Part shown: piece after piece, positions 15,098 through 24,186 of the stretch
Layout of the letters: every line of letters begins with the position of its first letter
Numbering within the stretch: the stretch's first letter is position 1
Source: an uncultured Polycyclovorans sp.
GTDB lineage: Bacteria; Pseudomonadota; Gammaproteobacteria; Nevskiales; Nevskiaceae
DNA: 51,961 bases
Assembly: GCA_936928855.1 (NCBI GenBank)
Contig: CAKZHZ010000106.1
Location: forward strand, 1-51,961
Reading direction: 5' to 3'
Position numbers and translations under genes: made by a program
Notes under the pieces: generated by a model
Told to the model about the DNA's origin: nothing
Databases searched by the model: none
The model's input: only the letters and a program-made list of their open reading frames with translations

Positions 15098-16771
15098 ATG
15101 CAGTTCACCCCGGACATGCTGCCTCTGGCGCGTCTTGCCCAATGGAACGCCAGCCGGCCCGATGAGGTTCATTTCGTTCAGCCGATGGGGGGCGACGTGG
15201 TCCGTGAGTACACCTTCGCGCAGGTGTACGACGAATCCCGGCGCATCGCGGCCTATCTGCAGTCACATGGATGGGCGCCGGGCAGCTGCGTCGCCATCCT
15301 GTCGAAGAACTGTGCTCATTGGCTGATGAGCGACTACGCCATCTGGATGGCGGGCTACGTCAGTGTGCCGATCTACCCGACGTTGACCGCCGATTCGGTA
15401 CGGCAGATTCTCGAGCATTCGCAAGCCAAGGCCTGCTTCGTTGGCAAGCTGGACGAGTGGCCGCAGATGAAGCCTGGCATCCCCGACGGTGTGCAGTGCA
15501 TCAGCTACCCGCTGTCGCCGGAGAATGACTATCCGACCTGGGATGCGTTGGTGAAGGCCAATGCGCCGCTCGAGCCGGTGGCGCAACGAGGGCTTGATGA
15601 TCTCGCCACGGTCATTTACACCTCCGGCACGACGGGCATGCCCAAGGGCGTTATGCATCCGTTCCGGACCTTCGTGGTGGGACCCGAGATCACGCGGGAG
15701 GGGTTCGGTGCCAGCGCCGATGATCGCGTGCTGTCCTACCTGCCGCTGGCGCACGTCGCCGAGCGGGTGTTCGTCGAGGCCAACGCGCTCGCGATCGGAT
15801 TCAAGATTTACTTTGCCGAATCACTCGATACCTTTGTGGCGGACCTGCACCGCGCGCGTCCCACCATGTTCTTTTCGGTGCCCCGGCTCTGGACCAAGTT
15901 TCAGCAGGGCGTCGAGGCCAAGATTCCCGGGCCCAAGCTCAAGCGCCTGCTGAAGCTGCCAGTGATCGGGGGGCTGGTGCGACGCAAGATCCTCAAGGGG
16001 CTTGGACTGGATGCGGTGCGTTTCGCCGGCGGAGGCGCCTCGCCGATGCCGCCACCGCTACTGTCCTGGTACCGTGATCTGGGCCTTGAGATCACCGAGG
16101 TCTATGGCATGACGGAAAATTTCGGCCTTTCTCATGGTTCTTTCCCCGGGCGCGGGCGCGTGGGGTATGTGGGGACCCCCTGGCCCGGCGTCGAGTGCAA
16201 GCTCGCCGACAATGGTGAAGTGCTGGTGAAGAGCCCGACCACCATGCTGGGCTATTACAAGGAGCCCGAGAAGACCCGGGAAACCTTTACCGAGGATGGT
16301 TGGTTGAAGACCGGAGACCTCGGGGCGTTCGATGAGGCCGGACGGCTGCGAATCACCGGACGGGCGAAGGAGCAGTTCAAGACATCTAAAGGCAAGTACG
16401 TATCGCCGAACCCGATCGAGAACCGGCTCGCATCGCACCCTCAGGTTGAGGCGTGTTGTGTTACCGGCAGCAGTTTCCCCCAGCCCTTCGCCTTGATCAT
16501 GCTGCCCGAGGACGTGATGAAGGCGGTCACGACGGATGTGAATCTCCGTGAGCGCCTTTCCCAGTCCTTTACCGATCACATGGAGGCGGTGAATGCCCAG
16601 CTGGATCCCCATGAGCAGCTGGATTTCCTGGTGGTGGTGCGCGACCAGTGGACGGTCGACAACGGCATGGTCACGCCGACACTGAAGATCAAGCGTGCGG
16701 CGGTCGAGGCGACCTACGGCCCCCGCTTTGAGGCCTGGGCGGGTCAGCGGCAGGCGGTGATCTGGGCCTGA
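15098..16771 (+). CDS. AMP-dependent acyl-CoA synthetase (long-chain fatty acid-CoA ligase type)
   Basis: The 557-residue ANL-superfamily ligase has the P-loop VIYTSGTTGMPKGVMH near residue 172, the A5 motif EVYGMTENFGLSHG near residue 333, WLKTGDLG and the hinge ITGRAKEQFKTSKGKYVSP with the downstream lysine-containing C-terminal domain. It activates a carboxylic acid to its AMP ester and then the CoA thioester. FadD-like enzymes of this form act on long or branched chains. Placed divergently from the dehydrogenase, it supplies the first step of the local branched-acid pathway (inference). The start ATG has a good AAAGGAG ribosome binding site seven bases upstream. No signal peptide is seen. 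Confidence 0.88.
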   Translation: MQFTPDMLPLARLAQWNASRPDEVHFVQPMGGDVVREYTFAQVYDESRRIAAYLQSHGWAPGSCVAILSKNCAHWLMSDYAIWMAGYVSVPIYPTLTADSVRQILEHSQAKACFVGKLDEWPQMKPGIPDGVQCISYPLSPENDYPTWDALVKANAPLEPVAQRGLDDLATVIYTSGTTGMPKGVMHPFRTFVVGPEITREGFGASADDRVLSYLPLAHVAERVFVEANALAIGFKIYFAESLDTFVADLHRARPTMFFSVPRLWTKFQQGVEAKIPGPKLKRLLKLPVIGGLVRRKILKGLGLDAVRFAGGGASPMPPPLLSWYRDLGLEITEVYGMTENFGLSHGSFPGRGRVGYVGTPWPGVECKLADNGEVLVKSPTTMLGYYKEPEKTRETFTEDGWLKTGDLGAFDEAGRLRITGRAKEQFKTSKGKYVSPNPIENRLASHPQVEACCVTGSSFPQPFALIMLPEDVMKAVTTDVNLRERLSQSFTDHMEAVNAQLDPHEQLDFLVVVRDQWTVDNGMVTPTLKIKRAAVEATYGPRFEAWAGQRQAVIWA

Positions 16772-16778
16772 TCATGTC

Positions 16779-16804
16779 GGCGCCGGCCACTCGCGGTCGG
16801 CGCC
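16779..16804 (+). terminator. GC-rich hairpin after the acyl-CoA ligase gene
   Basis: A 10-base stem with one G-T pair (16779-16788 with 16795-16804, loop of six) lies eight bases after the ligase stop. It lacks a T-run, so termination may be partial or factor-dependent. Its 3' arm overlaps the first Pho-box heptamer by two bases. Confidence 0.45.
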
Positions 16805-16831
16805 GTCACAAAACTGTCATCTCGCTGTCAT
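16803..16831 (+). promoter_or_regulatory. Pho box (three PhoB heptamers) upstream of pstS
   Basis: Three heptamers at exact 11-base spacing, CCGTCAC (16803), CTGTCAT (16814) and CTGTCAT (16825), each followed by a four-base spacer. The last two match the classic Pho box of CTGTCA repeats 11 bases apart. It begins 89 bases before the pstS start and would recruit PhoB under phosphate limitation. The TATTCT at 16831 or TAGCAC near 16846 could be the -10. Confidence 0.93.
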
Positions 16832-16891
16832 ATTCTCACCAGGCGTAGCACGCACCATGTGCTGCGCCCCACCTTTATTGAGGACAGTTCG

Positions 16892-17968
16892 ATGATTTCC
16901 CGCGCCTTTTTGATGGCTCTGTCGCTGGCTCCGGTGCTGGCGCTGAGCGCCTGCGGCGGTGGCGAAGCGCCGACGCCGGTCGCTACCCCCCAGCCGGCTT
17001 CCACGCCTGCGGCTGCGACGTCCCAGCCGTCCGCGCCGGCGGCTTCCGCCAGTCAGGACGATGCTCGCGTCGATCCCAACCTGCCGAAATATGAGCCGGT
17101 TTCCGGTATCTCCGGCTCGCTGTCGAGCGTCGGGTCCGACACGCTCAACAACCAGATGACGCTGTGGGCAGAAGAGTTCAAGCGCTTCTATCCCAACGTC
17201 AACATCCAGATTCAAGGGGCGGGCTCTTCGACGGCGCCGCCGGCACTGACAGAGGGGACCGCCAACGTCGGGCCGATGTCGCGCATGATGAAGGAGCAGG
17301 AGATCCAGGCGTTCGAGCAGAAGTTCGGCTACAAGCCGACCCCTGTGGGCGTGGCAATCGACGCGCTGGCGGTCTTCGTCAACAAGGACAACCCGATCAA
17401 GGGTCTGAGCATTCCGCAGGTGGACGCGATTTTCTCGGCCACGCGCAGCTGCGGTGGCGACAAGGACCTCGAACGGTGGGGTGACCTCGGGCTTGACGGT
17501 GACTGGACCAGTCGGCCGATTCAGCTCTACGGCCGGAATTCGGTGTCCGGTACCTACGGGTACTTCAAGGAAACTGCCCTGTGCAAGGGTGACTTCAAGG
17601 CCAATGTGAACGAGCAGCCCGGTTCGGCGTCCGTGGTGCAGTCGGTGTCGACCGGCCTCAATGCGATCGGTTACTCCGGCATCGGCTACGTCACCTCGGG
17701 CGTCCGTGCGGTGCCGCTGGCGGCCGAGCACGGTGGTGAGTTTGTTGCGGCGGATCCGGCGCACGCCATCGACGGCAGCTACCCGCTGTCGCGACTGCTC
17801 TACGTTTACGTCAACCGTGCCCCGAACCAGCCGCTGCCGCCGATGGAGCGTGAGTTCTTCCGCATGGTGCTCTCCCATGAAGGTCAGATGGTGGTCGCCA
17901 AGGACGGGTACATTCCGCTCCCGGCCGAGGTGGCCGCTCGCTTCCGCACTGAACTCGGCATCGAATAA
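16892..17968 (+). CDS. pstS: PstS phosphate-binding lipoprotein
   Basis: A 358-residue periplasmic phosphate-binding protein. Its signal peptide ends in a lipobox (LALSAC), so the mature protein is probably lipid-anchored, and an Ala/Pro/Ser-rich linker (about residues 28-60) separates anchor from the binding lobes. The PstS motifs GSLSSVGSDTLNNQM, QGAGSSTAPPALTEG, GPMSRMM and YGRNSVSGTYGYFKE supply the phosphate ligands. It hands phosphate to PstCA. The GTG-opened frame at 16859 adds residues before the signal peptide, so ATG 16892, with GAGGA upstream, is preferred. It is first in the pst unit, under the Pho box, with a hairpin after the stop. Confidence 0.93.
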   Translation: MISRAFLMALSLAPVLALSACGGGEAPTPVATPQPASTPAAATSQPSAPAASASQDDARVDPNLPKYEPVSGISGSLSSVGSDTLNNQMTLWAEEFKRFYPNVNIQIQGAGSSTAPPALTEGTANVGPMSRMMKEQEIQAFEQKFGYKPTPVGVAIDALAVFVNKDNPIKGLSIPQVDAIFSATRSCGGDKDLERWGDLGLDGDWTSRPIQLYGRNSVSGTYGYFKETALCKGDFKANVNEQPGSASVVQSVSTGLNAIGYSGIGYVTSGVRAVPLAAEHGGEFVAADPAHAIDGSYPLSRLLYVYVNRAPNQPLPPMEREFFRMVLSHEGQMVVAKDGYIPLPAEVAARFRTELGIE

Positions 17969-17991
17969 GTTCAAACACGGCTATCGAGGTT

Positions 17992-18018
17992 CACCCCGGT
18001 GCCAACGGCACCGGGGTG
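17992..18018 (+). other. intercistronic hairpin between pstS and the porin gene
   Basis: A perfect 12-base stem (17992-18003 with 18007-18018) with an AAC loop and no following T-run. It begins 24 bases after the pstS stop. Such hairpins after binding-protein genes usually protect the upstream message from 3' exonucleases and lower expression of the downstream genes. Confidence 0.75.
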
Positions 18019-18049
18019 GATGTCATCTGAATTCTGGAGTGGGATCAAT

Positions 18050-19273
18050 ATGAAGCACGTTTTGTCGCGGGGTCTGGCGTTGGCGGCGATTGTCGTTCCG
18101 GCGGCCGTGGGGGCGCAGACGGTTACCACCAAGGGCGGCATCGGGGTGACATCCGACGATGGCCGTTTCGCCTTTCAGCTGGGCGCGCGGATTCACTATG
18201 ACGCGTACCTGTTCTCCGATCCCGAAGTGGATGGGGTCACGGTTCCCCGGGCCTCCGGGCAGTCGAGTGGCACCGAGTTCCGTCGTGCCCGTGTGACTTT
18301 GACCGGCAAGGCCTACGGATGGTCGTTCAAGTTCGAGGAGGAGTTCGCTGGCGAAGGCGTTGACGAGCGCGAACTCTGGATCGGTCGTGACATCGGGCCT
18401 GGCTTCCTGACATTGGGGCAGTTCAAGCCCTTCCGGAGCATGGAAGAGCTCACCTCATCGAACGAGATCCTGATGATGGAGCGCCCGTTCAGCTCCGCCA
18501 GTGGCGTGTTCAGTGGACGCCAGTTTCAGCAGGGCGTGGGCTATCTGATCGGTCGCAAGGACGGTCGTTACACTCTTGGGGCTTCCGCCTTCACACTGCG
18601 TAACGATGATAGTCAGCGCAATGAAGGGGTGGGTTTCTCCTCCCGTGGGACCTACGCCACACCGTTGGTGGAAGGTCGTGGAACCGTTCATTTCGGGGGC
18701 TGGTACAGCCTGGAGAACACGTCGAGCGATCCGGCCAGTGTTGGACTGACCACCCGGGTGGGCTTCGCGGGGCGCCGTTCCAACGTGTCGTCCGACCCGC
18801 TGCAGAGCGGGCTGATCGGGACCGTGATCGCGGGTGATTCCGCCAGCACGGTGGGATTGGAGCTGGCGGCGGCCATCGGCAGTTTCTTCCTGCAGGCCGA
18901 GCAGACCTGGCAACGGCTGGGGCAGGGCAGCACCGGCTCGGATCAGGATGTCGGCGCTCGGTATGTCCAGATTGCCTATAACTTCGGTCAGCTGCGCAAG
19001 GCCTACAAGGCGGACCGCGGTTTCTTCGCCGCGATCAAGCCGGTGGATCGGCCGGTGCTGGAGCTGACCGCGCGCTATGACACCATCGAGAACGATGACC
19101 GGGCTGATGCACCCGAGGCCGTGGCAATGACGGTGGGCGCCAACTACTACCTCAACCCGCAGCTGCGTTTCATGCTGAATGTCACCCGCGGTACCTACGA
19201 GGTTGGAACCCCGGGCGCGCGCACCGAGGCTGAGCTGGATCAGCTGGCCCTGCGGGCGCAGTTCAACTTCTGA
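18050..19273 (+). CDS. OprO/OprP-type phosphate-selective porin
   Basis: A 407-residue outer membrane protein with a cleavable signal peptide (residues 1-21, ending VGAQ) and beta-strand-rich sequence typical of the OprO/OprP family: TSDDGRFAFQLGARIHYDAYLF, EFRRARVTLTGKAYGWSFKFE, LTLGQFKPFRSMEELTS and a C-terminal phenylalanine (RAQFNF) needed for outer membrane assembly. It lies between pstS and pstC, so it is expected to be co-induced by phosphate starvation and to bring phosphate or polyphosphate to the periplasm for PstS. The frame opens at 17999, but ATG 18050 starts the signal peptide. Anion selectivity is inferred from family and context. Confidence 0.88.
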   Translation: MKHVLSRGLALAAIVVPAAVGAQTVTTKGGIGVTSDDGRFAFQLGARIHYDAYLFSDPEVDGVTVPRASGQSSGTEFRRARVTLTGKAYGWSFKFEEEFAGEGVDERELWIGRDIGPGFLTLGQFKPFRSMEELTSSNEILMMERPFSSASGVFSGRQFQQGVGYLIGRKDGRYTLGASAFTLRNDDSQRNEGVGFSSRGTYATPLVEGRGTVHFGGWYSLENTSSDPASVGLTTRVGFAGRRSNVSSDPLQSGLIGTVIAGDSASTVGLELAAAIGSFFLQAEQTWQRLGQGSTGSDQDVGARYVQIAYNFGQLRKAYKADRGFFAAIKPVDRPVLELTARYDTIENDDRADAPEAVAMTVGANYYLNPQLRFMLNVTRGTYEVGTPGARTEAELDQLALRAQFNF

Positions 19274-19299
19274 TTTCGTACGTTGACGGAAACCGCGAC

Positions 19300-21570
19300 A
19301 TGAATGCAGCCGAGCCCGCCGCTTCCCCCACGGCATCCGAATCGGACCGCTCCATCGTGGGCGGACGGTCGGCGCGGATGCGCAGCCGTTACCTGCGTGA
19401 CAGTGCGGCTCGCTGGGTGGTCTGGGGCGGCGGGCTTGGTGTCATCGGCGCGCTGATGCTGATCTTTTTCTACCTGGTGTCCGAGGTGTTGCCGCTGTTC
19501 GGTGGCGCGAGCGTGGACCCCCGGCCGCCAGTCACCTTGTCCGGCAGCGAGGAGACGGTCTATCTCGCTGCCGAGGAGCAGGCAGAGGTGGGTTTCCGTC
19601 TGACTGCTGACGGTCAGGCGCAGTTTTTCGGGCTCGCGGATGGCGCGCCGCTGGCAGCGCAGGCATTGCCGCTCGACGGGCAGCGTATCGCCGCGGTTTC
19701 GGATGTTTCGCGGGAGGAGAGTCTGCTGGCGGTGCAGGCGGCCGATGGTCGCGTACTGCTGTTGAAGCAGCGTTATGACGTGCGTTTCGACGCTCAACAG
19801 CGACGGGTGATCAGTCCGAGTGTCGAGTTTCCGCAGGGCGACACGCCGTTGGCCTTCACGGAAGGTGCGGCGGGTGCGTTGTCGGTTCGTCAGGAGCGCG
19901 GCCAGCTGATGATGGCGGCGGCCAGCGGGCAGTCCACGGTGCAGCTGCGACGCTATCGCCAGGCAGCCTCGCTGTTCGGCGATGGCGCGCTCACCCCGGA
20001 GCCGCTCGTCACGCTCGAAGCCCCGTTCCCCGTGGATCGGGTGCTGGTCGATCCGCTGATCGGTTGGCTGTATGTGGCGGAGAGCGATAGTGGGCGTATT
20101 GCCCTGTATCAACTGCGTGGTGAGGTGCCGGAGCTGATCGATACCGTGCAGACCCGGTCTGCCCTTCGGGACATGCGCCATCTCTCCGGCGGTATCTCGG
20201 TGATGACCGCGCACGCCGACGGCAAGGTCAGCCAGTGGTTCCCGGCGCGTCGGGAGGATGGCCGCTATTACCTCGCCCACGTTCGCGATATCGCCGTCTT
20301 CGGTGGAGACCAGATCACCACTCTCGGGCCGGAGATGCGCCGCCGCACAGTCGCGGTGGGTGGCGACAACGGTGAAGCCGTGCTGGTGCACGGGACGGCA
20401 GGGGACGTGGTGTGGTCAGGCAAGCTGATGGAACGTCCGATCCGCCAGCTGGTTTTCAATCCGCGTGCCAACTATCTGATGGCGCTGGACGATGCCGGTG
20501 GCTTCGCCGGGTTCGAGGTGCACAACGAACACCCCGAGGTGTCGCTCAGCGCCCTGTGGGGCAAGGTCTGGTACGAGGGCTACGACGAGCCACGTTGGTT
20601 GTGGCAGTCGTCCGCGGCGAGCAGCGACTTTGAGCCGAAGTTCAGCCTGACGCCGCTGGGATTCGGCACCCTCAAGGCCGCGTTCTACGCCATGTTGTTT
20701 GCCATTCCAATGGCAATCTTCGGCGCCATCTACACCGCCAATTTCATGTCGTCCGAGATGCGGCAGATGGTCAAGCCCACCATCGAGCTGATGGAGGCCT
20801 TGCCGACGGTCATTCTCGGGTTTCTTGCGGGCCTCTGGCTGGCGCCTTTCGTGGAATCAAACCTGCCCGGCGTGTTTCTCACGCTGTTGCTGCTGCCGTT
20901 GTCGATTCCACTGTTCGGCTACGTGTGGTTGATGGTGCCGCGAGCCCTGCGGCAGCGGGTGCCAGCTGGCTGGGAATCCGCCTTGCTGATTCCCGTGGTC
21001 GTGGTGCTGGTATGGAGCTGTTTCCTGGTGGCGAAGCCGTTGGAAGCCATGCTGTTCGCCGGCAATATGCAGGCCTGGATGGATCAGGAGTTCGGCATTG
21101 GCTATGACCAGCGCAATGCGATGGTGGTGGGCATCGCGATGGGGGTGGCGGTGATCCCGACCATCTACTCCATCGCCGAAGACGCGATTTTCAGCGTGCC
21201 GAAGCAGCTGTCGCTGGGCTCGCTGGCCCTGGGTGCCACGCCGTGGCAGACCTTGGTCGGTGTCGTGCTGCCGACGGCCAGCCCCGGCATCTTTTCCGCC
21301 GTCATGATTGGAACCGGGCGCGCCGTCGGCGAAACCATGATCGTATTGATGGCCACCGGCAACACGGCGGTCATGGATTTCAGCATGTTCGAGGGCTTGC
21401 GCACGCTGTCGGCAAATATCGCTGTGGAGATGCCGGAGTCCGAAGTGGGCAGCACACACTTCCGACTGTTGTTCCTCGCCGGTCTGGTCCTGTTCCTGTT
21501 CACCTTTGCCTTCAACACCCTGGCGGAACTGGTACGCCAGCGTCTGCGGCAGAAGTACGCTTCCATCTAG
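19300..21570 (+). CDS. pstC: PstC phosphate ABC permease with a large periplasmic beta-propeller-like insertion
   Basis: A permease of 756 residues, more than twice the E. coli length. Residues 40-66 form the first membrane helix, then about 370 extra residues (roughly 70-440) precede the conserved permease core, which starts near 447 (FSLTPLGFGTLKAAF) and includes the EAA-like loop GSLALGATPWQTLVGVVLPT. The extra region contains repeated short blade-like motifs (LLAVQAADGRVLLLK, WLYVAESDSGRIALYQL, VMTAHADGKVSQWFP, YLMALDDAGGFAGFEV) that suggest a beta-propeller facing the periplasm. A long PstC also occurs in Pseudomonas; the role of the extra domain is not known to me. It forms the transport channel with PstA. 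Confidence 0.92.
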   Translation: MNAAEPAASPTASESDRSIVGGRSARMRSRYLRDSAARWVVWGGGLGVIGALMLIFFYLVSEVLPLFGGASVDPRPPVTLSGSEETVYLAAEEQAEVGFRLTADGQAQFFGLADGAPLAAQALPLDGQRIAAVSDVSREESLLAVQAADGRVLLLKQRYDVRFDAQQRRVISPSVEFPQGDTPLAFTEGAAGALSVRQERGQLMMAAASGQSTVQLRRYRQAASLFGDGALTPEPLVTLEAPFPVDRVLVDPLIGWLYVAESDSGRIALYQLRGEVPELIDTVQTRSALRDMRHLSGGISVMTAHADGKVSQWFPARREDGRYYLAHVRDIAVFGGDQITTLGPEMRRRTVAVGGDNGEAVLVHGTAGDVVWSGKLMERPIRQLVFNPRANYLMALDDAGGFAGFEVHNEHPEVSLSALWGKVWYEGYDEPRWLWQSSAASSDFEPKFSLTPLGFGTLKAAFYAMLFAIPMAIFGAIYTANFMSSEMRQMVKPTIELMEALPTVILGFLAGLWLAPFVESNLPGVFLTLLLLPLSIPLFGYVWLMVPRALRQRVPAGWESALLIPVVVVLVWSCFLVAKPLEAMLFAGNMQAWMDQEFGIGYDQRNAMVVGIAMGVAVIPTIYSIAEDAIFSVPKQLSLGSLALGATPWQTLVGVVLPTASPGIFSAVMIGTGRAVGETMIVLMATGNTAVMDFSMFEGLRTLSANIAVEMPESEVGSTHFRLLFLAGLVLFLFTFAFNTLAELVRQRLRQKYASI

Positions 21571-21580
21571 GCCCCAACTC

Positions 21581-23293
21581 ATGAGCGAAAGCAAAAGCGC
21601 CAGCGCCGATCTCGTTGCCCGGGACACTGCCGGGGTTCGGGCCTATGTGAAGTCGGGGCAGCCCTATGTGTGGCTGACCGGCGGCGCCGTCACCGGCAGC
21701 ATCATCATCACGCTGGCGCTGCTGGTGTTGATCATGGTGAGGGGGATGAGCCATTTCTGGCCTGCGGACCTGGTGCAGGCGCGATATCAACCGCCGGGGC
21801 GTGAGGCTGAGCAGGTGCTTGCCGAGATTCGCAGCGGCGAGGAAGTCACGGTCGGCCGCCTGCTCAATGCAGGTTTGCCGGTGAATCCCGAGCAGGACCT
21901 CTACGATCGCTTGCTGCTGAAAGTGGGCAACCGCGACGTCCTCGGTGTGGACTTCCGCTACGTGATTGCCGATTGGCTGGTGGATCGGCAGTACCCGGCC
22001 GACGCGGCTGTTTTCGAGCGTGTGGAGTGGGGTAACTTTCATGGGTTCCTGGACGGTGTGGTCATGGAGGGGCAGACCTACATCGGCGAGAACGCCTGGC
22101 CGGCCTATCACCTTGCCCAGAAGCGGGCGAACGCCTTGCGCGACCAGATCGCGACGTTGGAACACAGCCGTATCGGCCGGGTGAACTACGAGCTGGAACG
22201 CCTGCGACTTCAGGAGCGCCGGCTGGCACTGGACGGGATAAACCGCGAAGGGGAGCCTTCGGCTTTTGCCGGGATCGACGAGCGCCGGGCAGCGCTGGAC
22301 GCCGAATATGCGCAGATCGCGCAGGAACGCACGGCCCTGTATCAGGCCTTGGGGCAGGACCAGCTGCAGCTGCGGACCATGGGAGGGCGCACCATGACTG
22401 TGCCGCTCGCCAAGATTCTCGATGGGCATCGCCCCAATGCGATGAACGTGTTTCAGAAGATCGGCTTCTGGTTCGGCAAGCTCTGGGAATTCGTCAGCAC
22501 CGAGCCGCGTGAAGCCAATACCGAAGGGGGGATCTTCCCCGCCATTTTCGGTACGGTGCTCATGGTGATCCTGATGTCCGTGTTCGTGACCCCGTTCGGC
22601 ATACTCGCGGCACTGTATCTGCGGGAGTACGCGCGACAAGGCGTACTGACGCGCACCATTCGTATCGCCGTGAACAATCTTGCCGGCGTGCCCTCGATCG
22701 TTTACGGCATGTTCGGTCTGGGCTTCTTTGTTTACCTGGTGGGCGGCAACATTGACCGCCTGTTCTATCCGGAAGCGGCGCCGGCGCCGGTGTTCGGGAC
22801 CCCGGGCATTCTGTGGGCCTCCCTGACGCTGGCCATTCTGACGCTGCCGGTGGTGATCGTGGCGACCGAAGAGGGTCTGTCCCGCATTCCCCGTCATGTC
22901 CGGGAGGCCTCGCTGGCGCTGGGTGCCACCAAGGCGGAGACTCTGTGGCGTGTCGTGTTGCCGATGGCCAGCCCGGCGATGATGACGGGCCTGATTCTGG
23001 CCATCGCACGGGCGGCGGGCGAGGTGGCGCCGCTGATGCTGGTCGGGGTCGTCAAGCTGGCGCCCAACCTGCCCCTGGACTTCAATTTTCCGTTTTTGCA
23101 CCTGGACCGGAAGTTCATGCACCTGGGGTTCCACATCTATGATGTGGGCTTCCAGAGTCCCAATGTGGAGGCGGCCCGACCGTTGGTGTACGCCACCTCA
23201 TTCCTGTTGGTGATGGTGATCATGGTGCTCAATCTGTCGGCGGTGATGATTCGCAACCGACTGCGCGAGCGATACAAGGCGCTGGACAACTGA
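21581..23293 (+). CDS. pstA: PstA phosphate ABC permease with a periplasmic coiled-coil insertion
   Basis: About 570 residues, against roughly 300 in E. coli. A first membrane helix (about 29-50) is followed by some 230 extra residues containing a charged helical stretch (about 176-256, with repeated RLRLQERR and DERRAALDAEYAQIAQE patterns) likely to form a coiled coil. The permease core begins near 300 (FPAIFGTVLMVILMSVF) and has the EAA loop REASLALGATKAETLWRVVL. It pairs with PstC. The start is the ATG at 21581, ten bases after pstC; an earlier in-frame start would overlap pstC by 65 bases. The extra domain sits where it could contact the PstC propeller or PstS (inference). Confidence 0.92.
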   Translation: MSESKSASADLVARDTAGVRAYVKSGQPYVWLTGGAVTGSIIITLALLVLIMVRGMSHFWPADLVQARYQPPGREAEQVLAEIRSGEEVTVGRLLNAGLPVNPEQDLYDRLLLKVGNRDVLGVDFRYVIADWLVDRQYPADAAVFERVEWGNFHGFLDGVVMEGQTYIGENAWPAYHLAQKRANALRDQIATLEHSRIGRVNYELERLRLQERRLALDGINREGEPSAFAGIDERRAALDAEYAQIAQERTALYQALGQDQLQLRTMGGRTMTVPLAKILDGHRPNAMNVFQKIGFWFGKLWEFVSTEPREANTEGGIFPAIFGTVLMVILMSVFVTPFGILAALYLREYARQGVLTRTIRIAVNNLAGVPSIVYGMFGLGFFVYLVGGNIDRLFYPEAAPAPVFGTPGILWASLTLAILTLPVVIVATEEGLSRIPRHVREASLALGATKAETLWRVVLPMASPAMMTGLILAIARAAGEVAPLMLVGVVKLAPNLPLDFNFPFLHLDRKFMHLGFHIYDVGFQSPNVEAARPLVYATSFLLVMVIMVLNLSAVMIRNRLRERYKALDN

Positions 23294-23339
23294 CGCCCGC
23301 TCGACGATCTACGAGGCCCGAGTCTTGGACAAAGAAGCG

Positions 23340-24185
23340 ATGACTGGAACGCAGCCGAAAACCCCCCTGACCCATGGGGTCGATGTGGATGCACTGAGCC
23401 GTGCCCGCACCCTCAGTTCGCTCGATGAGGAAACCATCGCGCTGACCGTTGACAAGCTCAACCTCTACTACGGTGAGAATCACGCCCTGAAAGGGATTGA
23501 TCTGAAGATTCCGGAAAAGAAGGTGACGGCCTTCATCGGCCCCTCCGGCTGCGGTAAGTCAACACTGCTACGGTGTTTCAACCGGATGAATGATCTGGTC
23601 GACGGCTGCCGCACCGAAGGTGCGATCCGCCTGCACGACAAGAACATCTTTGATCGCGATGTGGACGTTGCCATGCTGCGGCGCCGGGTCGGGATGGTGT
23701 TTCAGAAGCCCAATCCGTTCCCGAAGTCGATCTACGAGAACGTGGCCTATGGGCTGCGCCTCGGCGGAATCGATAAAAAGCGCACCCTCGACGAGACCGT
23801 CGAATGGGCCCTGCGCGGCGCCGCCTTGTGGGACGAGGTGAAGGATCGGCTCGACCAGTCTGCGCTCGGGTTGTCCGGAGGTCAGCAGCAGCGCCTGGTA
23901 ATCGCGCGGGCTATTGCCATCCAGCCGGAAGTGATTCTGCTGGACGAACCCTGCTCTGCGCTTGACCCCATCTCCACGCTCAAGGTGGAAGAGCTGATCA
24001 ACGAGCTCAAGCGCGATTACACCATCGTCATCGTGACCCACAACATGCAGCAGGCTGCCCGTGTTTCGGACTACACCGCCTTCATGTATGTCGGCAATCT
24101 GGTGGAATATGGCAATACCGATCAGGTGTTCACCAAGCCACAGCAGAAACAAACCGAAGACTACATCACCGGCCGGTATGGGTGA
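23340..24185 (+). CDS. pstB: PstB phosphate ABC transporter ATPase
   Basis: A 281-residue ABC ATPase with Walker A GPSGCGKSTLLR, Q-loop FQKPNPFPKSIYENV, signature LSGGQQQRLVIARAI, Walker B ILLDEPCSALDP and the switch histidine in IVIVTHNMQQA. The phrase KPNPFPKSIYENV is specific to PstB within ABC proteins. It drives phosphate import through PstCA and takes part with PhoU in repressing PhoR. An upstream TTG (23325) opens the frame, but ATG 23340 with AAGAAG before it is preferred. An N-terminal extension of about 30 residues precedes the ATPase core. It is followed by a 152-base spacer containing two hairpins before phoU. Confidence 0.95.
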   Translation: MTGTQPKTPLTHGVDVDALSRARTLSSLDEETIALTVDKLNLYYGENHALKGIDLKIPEKKVTAFIGPSGCGKSTLLRCFNRMNDLVDGCRTEGAIRLHDKNIFDRDVDVAMLRRRVGMVFQKPNPFPKSIYENVAYGLRLGGIDKKRTLDETVEWALRGAALWDEVKDRLDQSALGLSGGQQQRLVIARAIAIQPEVILLDEPCSALDPISTLKVEELINELKRDYTIVIVTHNMQQAARVSDYTAFMYVGNLVEYGNTDQVFTKPQQKQTEDYITGRYG

Positions 24186-24186
24186 G

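Noticed and set aside
16779..16804. Hairpin before pstS as a riboswitch
   Set aside because: It lies upstream of the Pho box and so outside the pstS transcript; it fits better as the end of the ligase message.
21512..23134. 540-codon open frame on the minus strand opposite pstA, and similar long frames opposite ompA (12099-13562) and the carboxylase subunits
   Set aside because: They are antisense to well-conserved proteins, have arginine/glutamine/histidine-rich nonsense composition and no family motifs; high GC leaves few stops in these frames.
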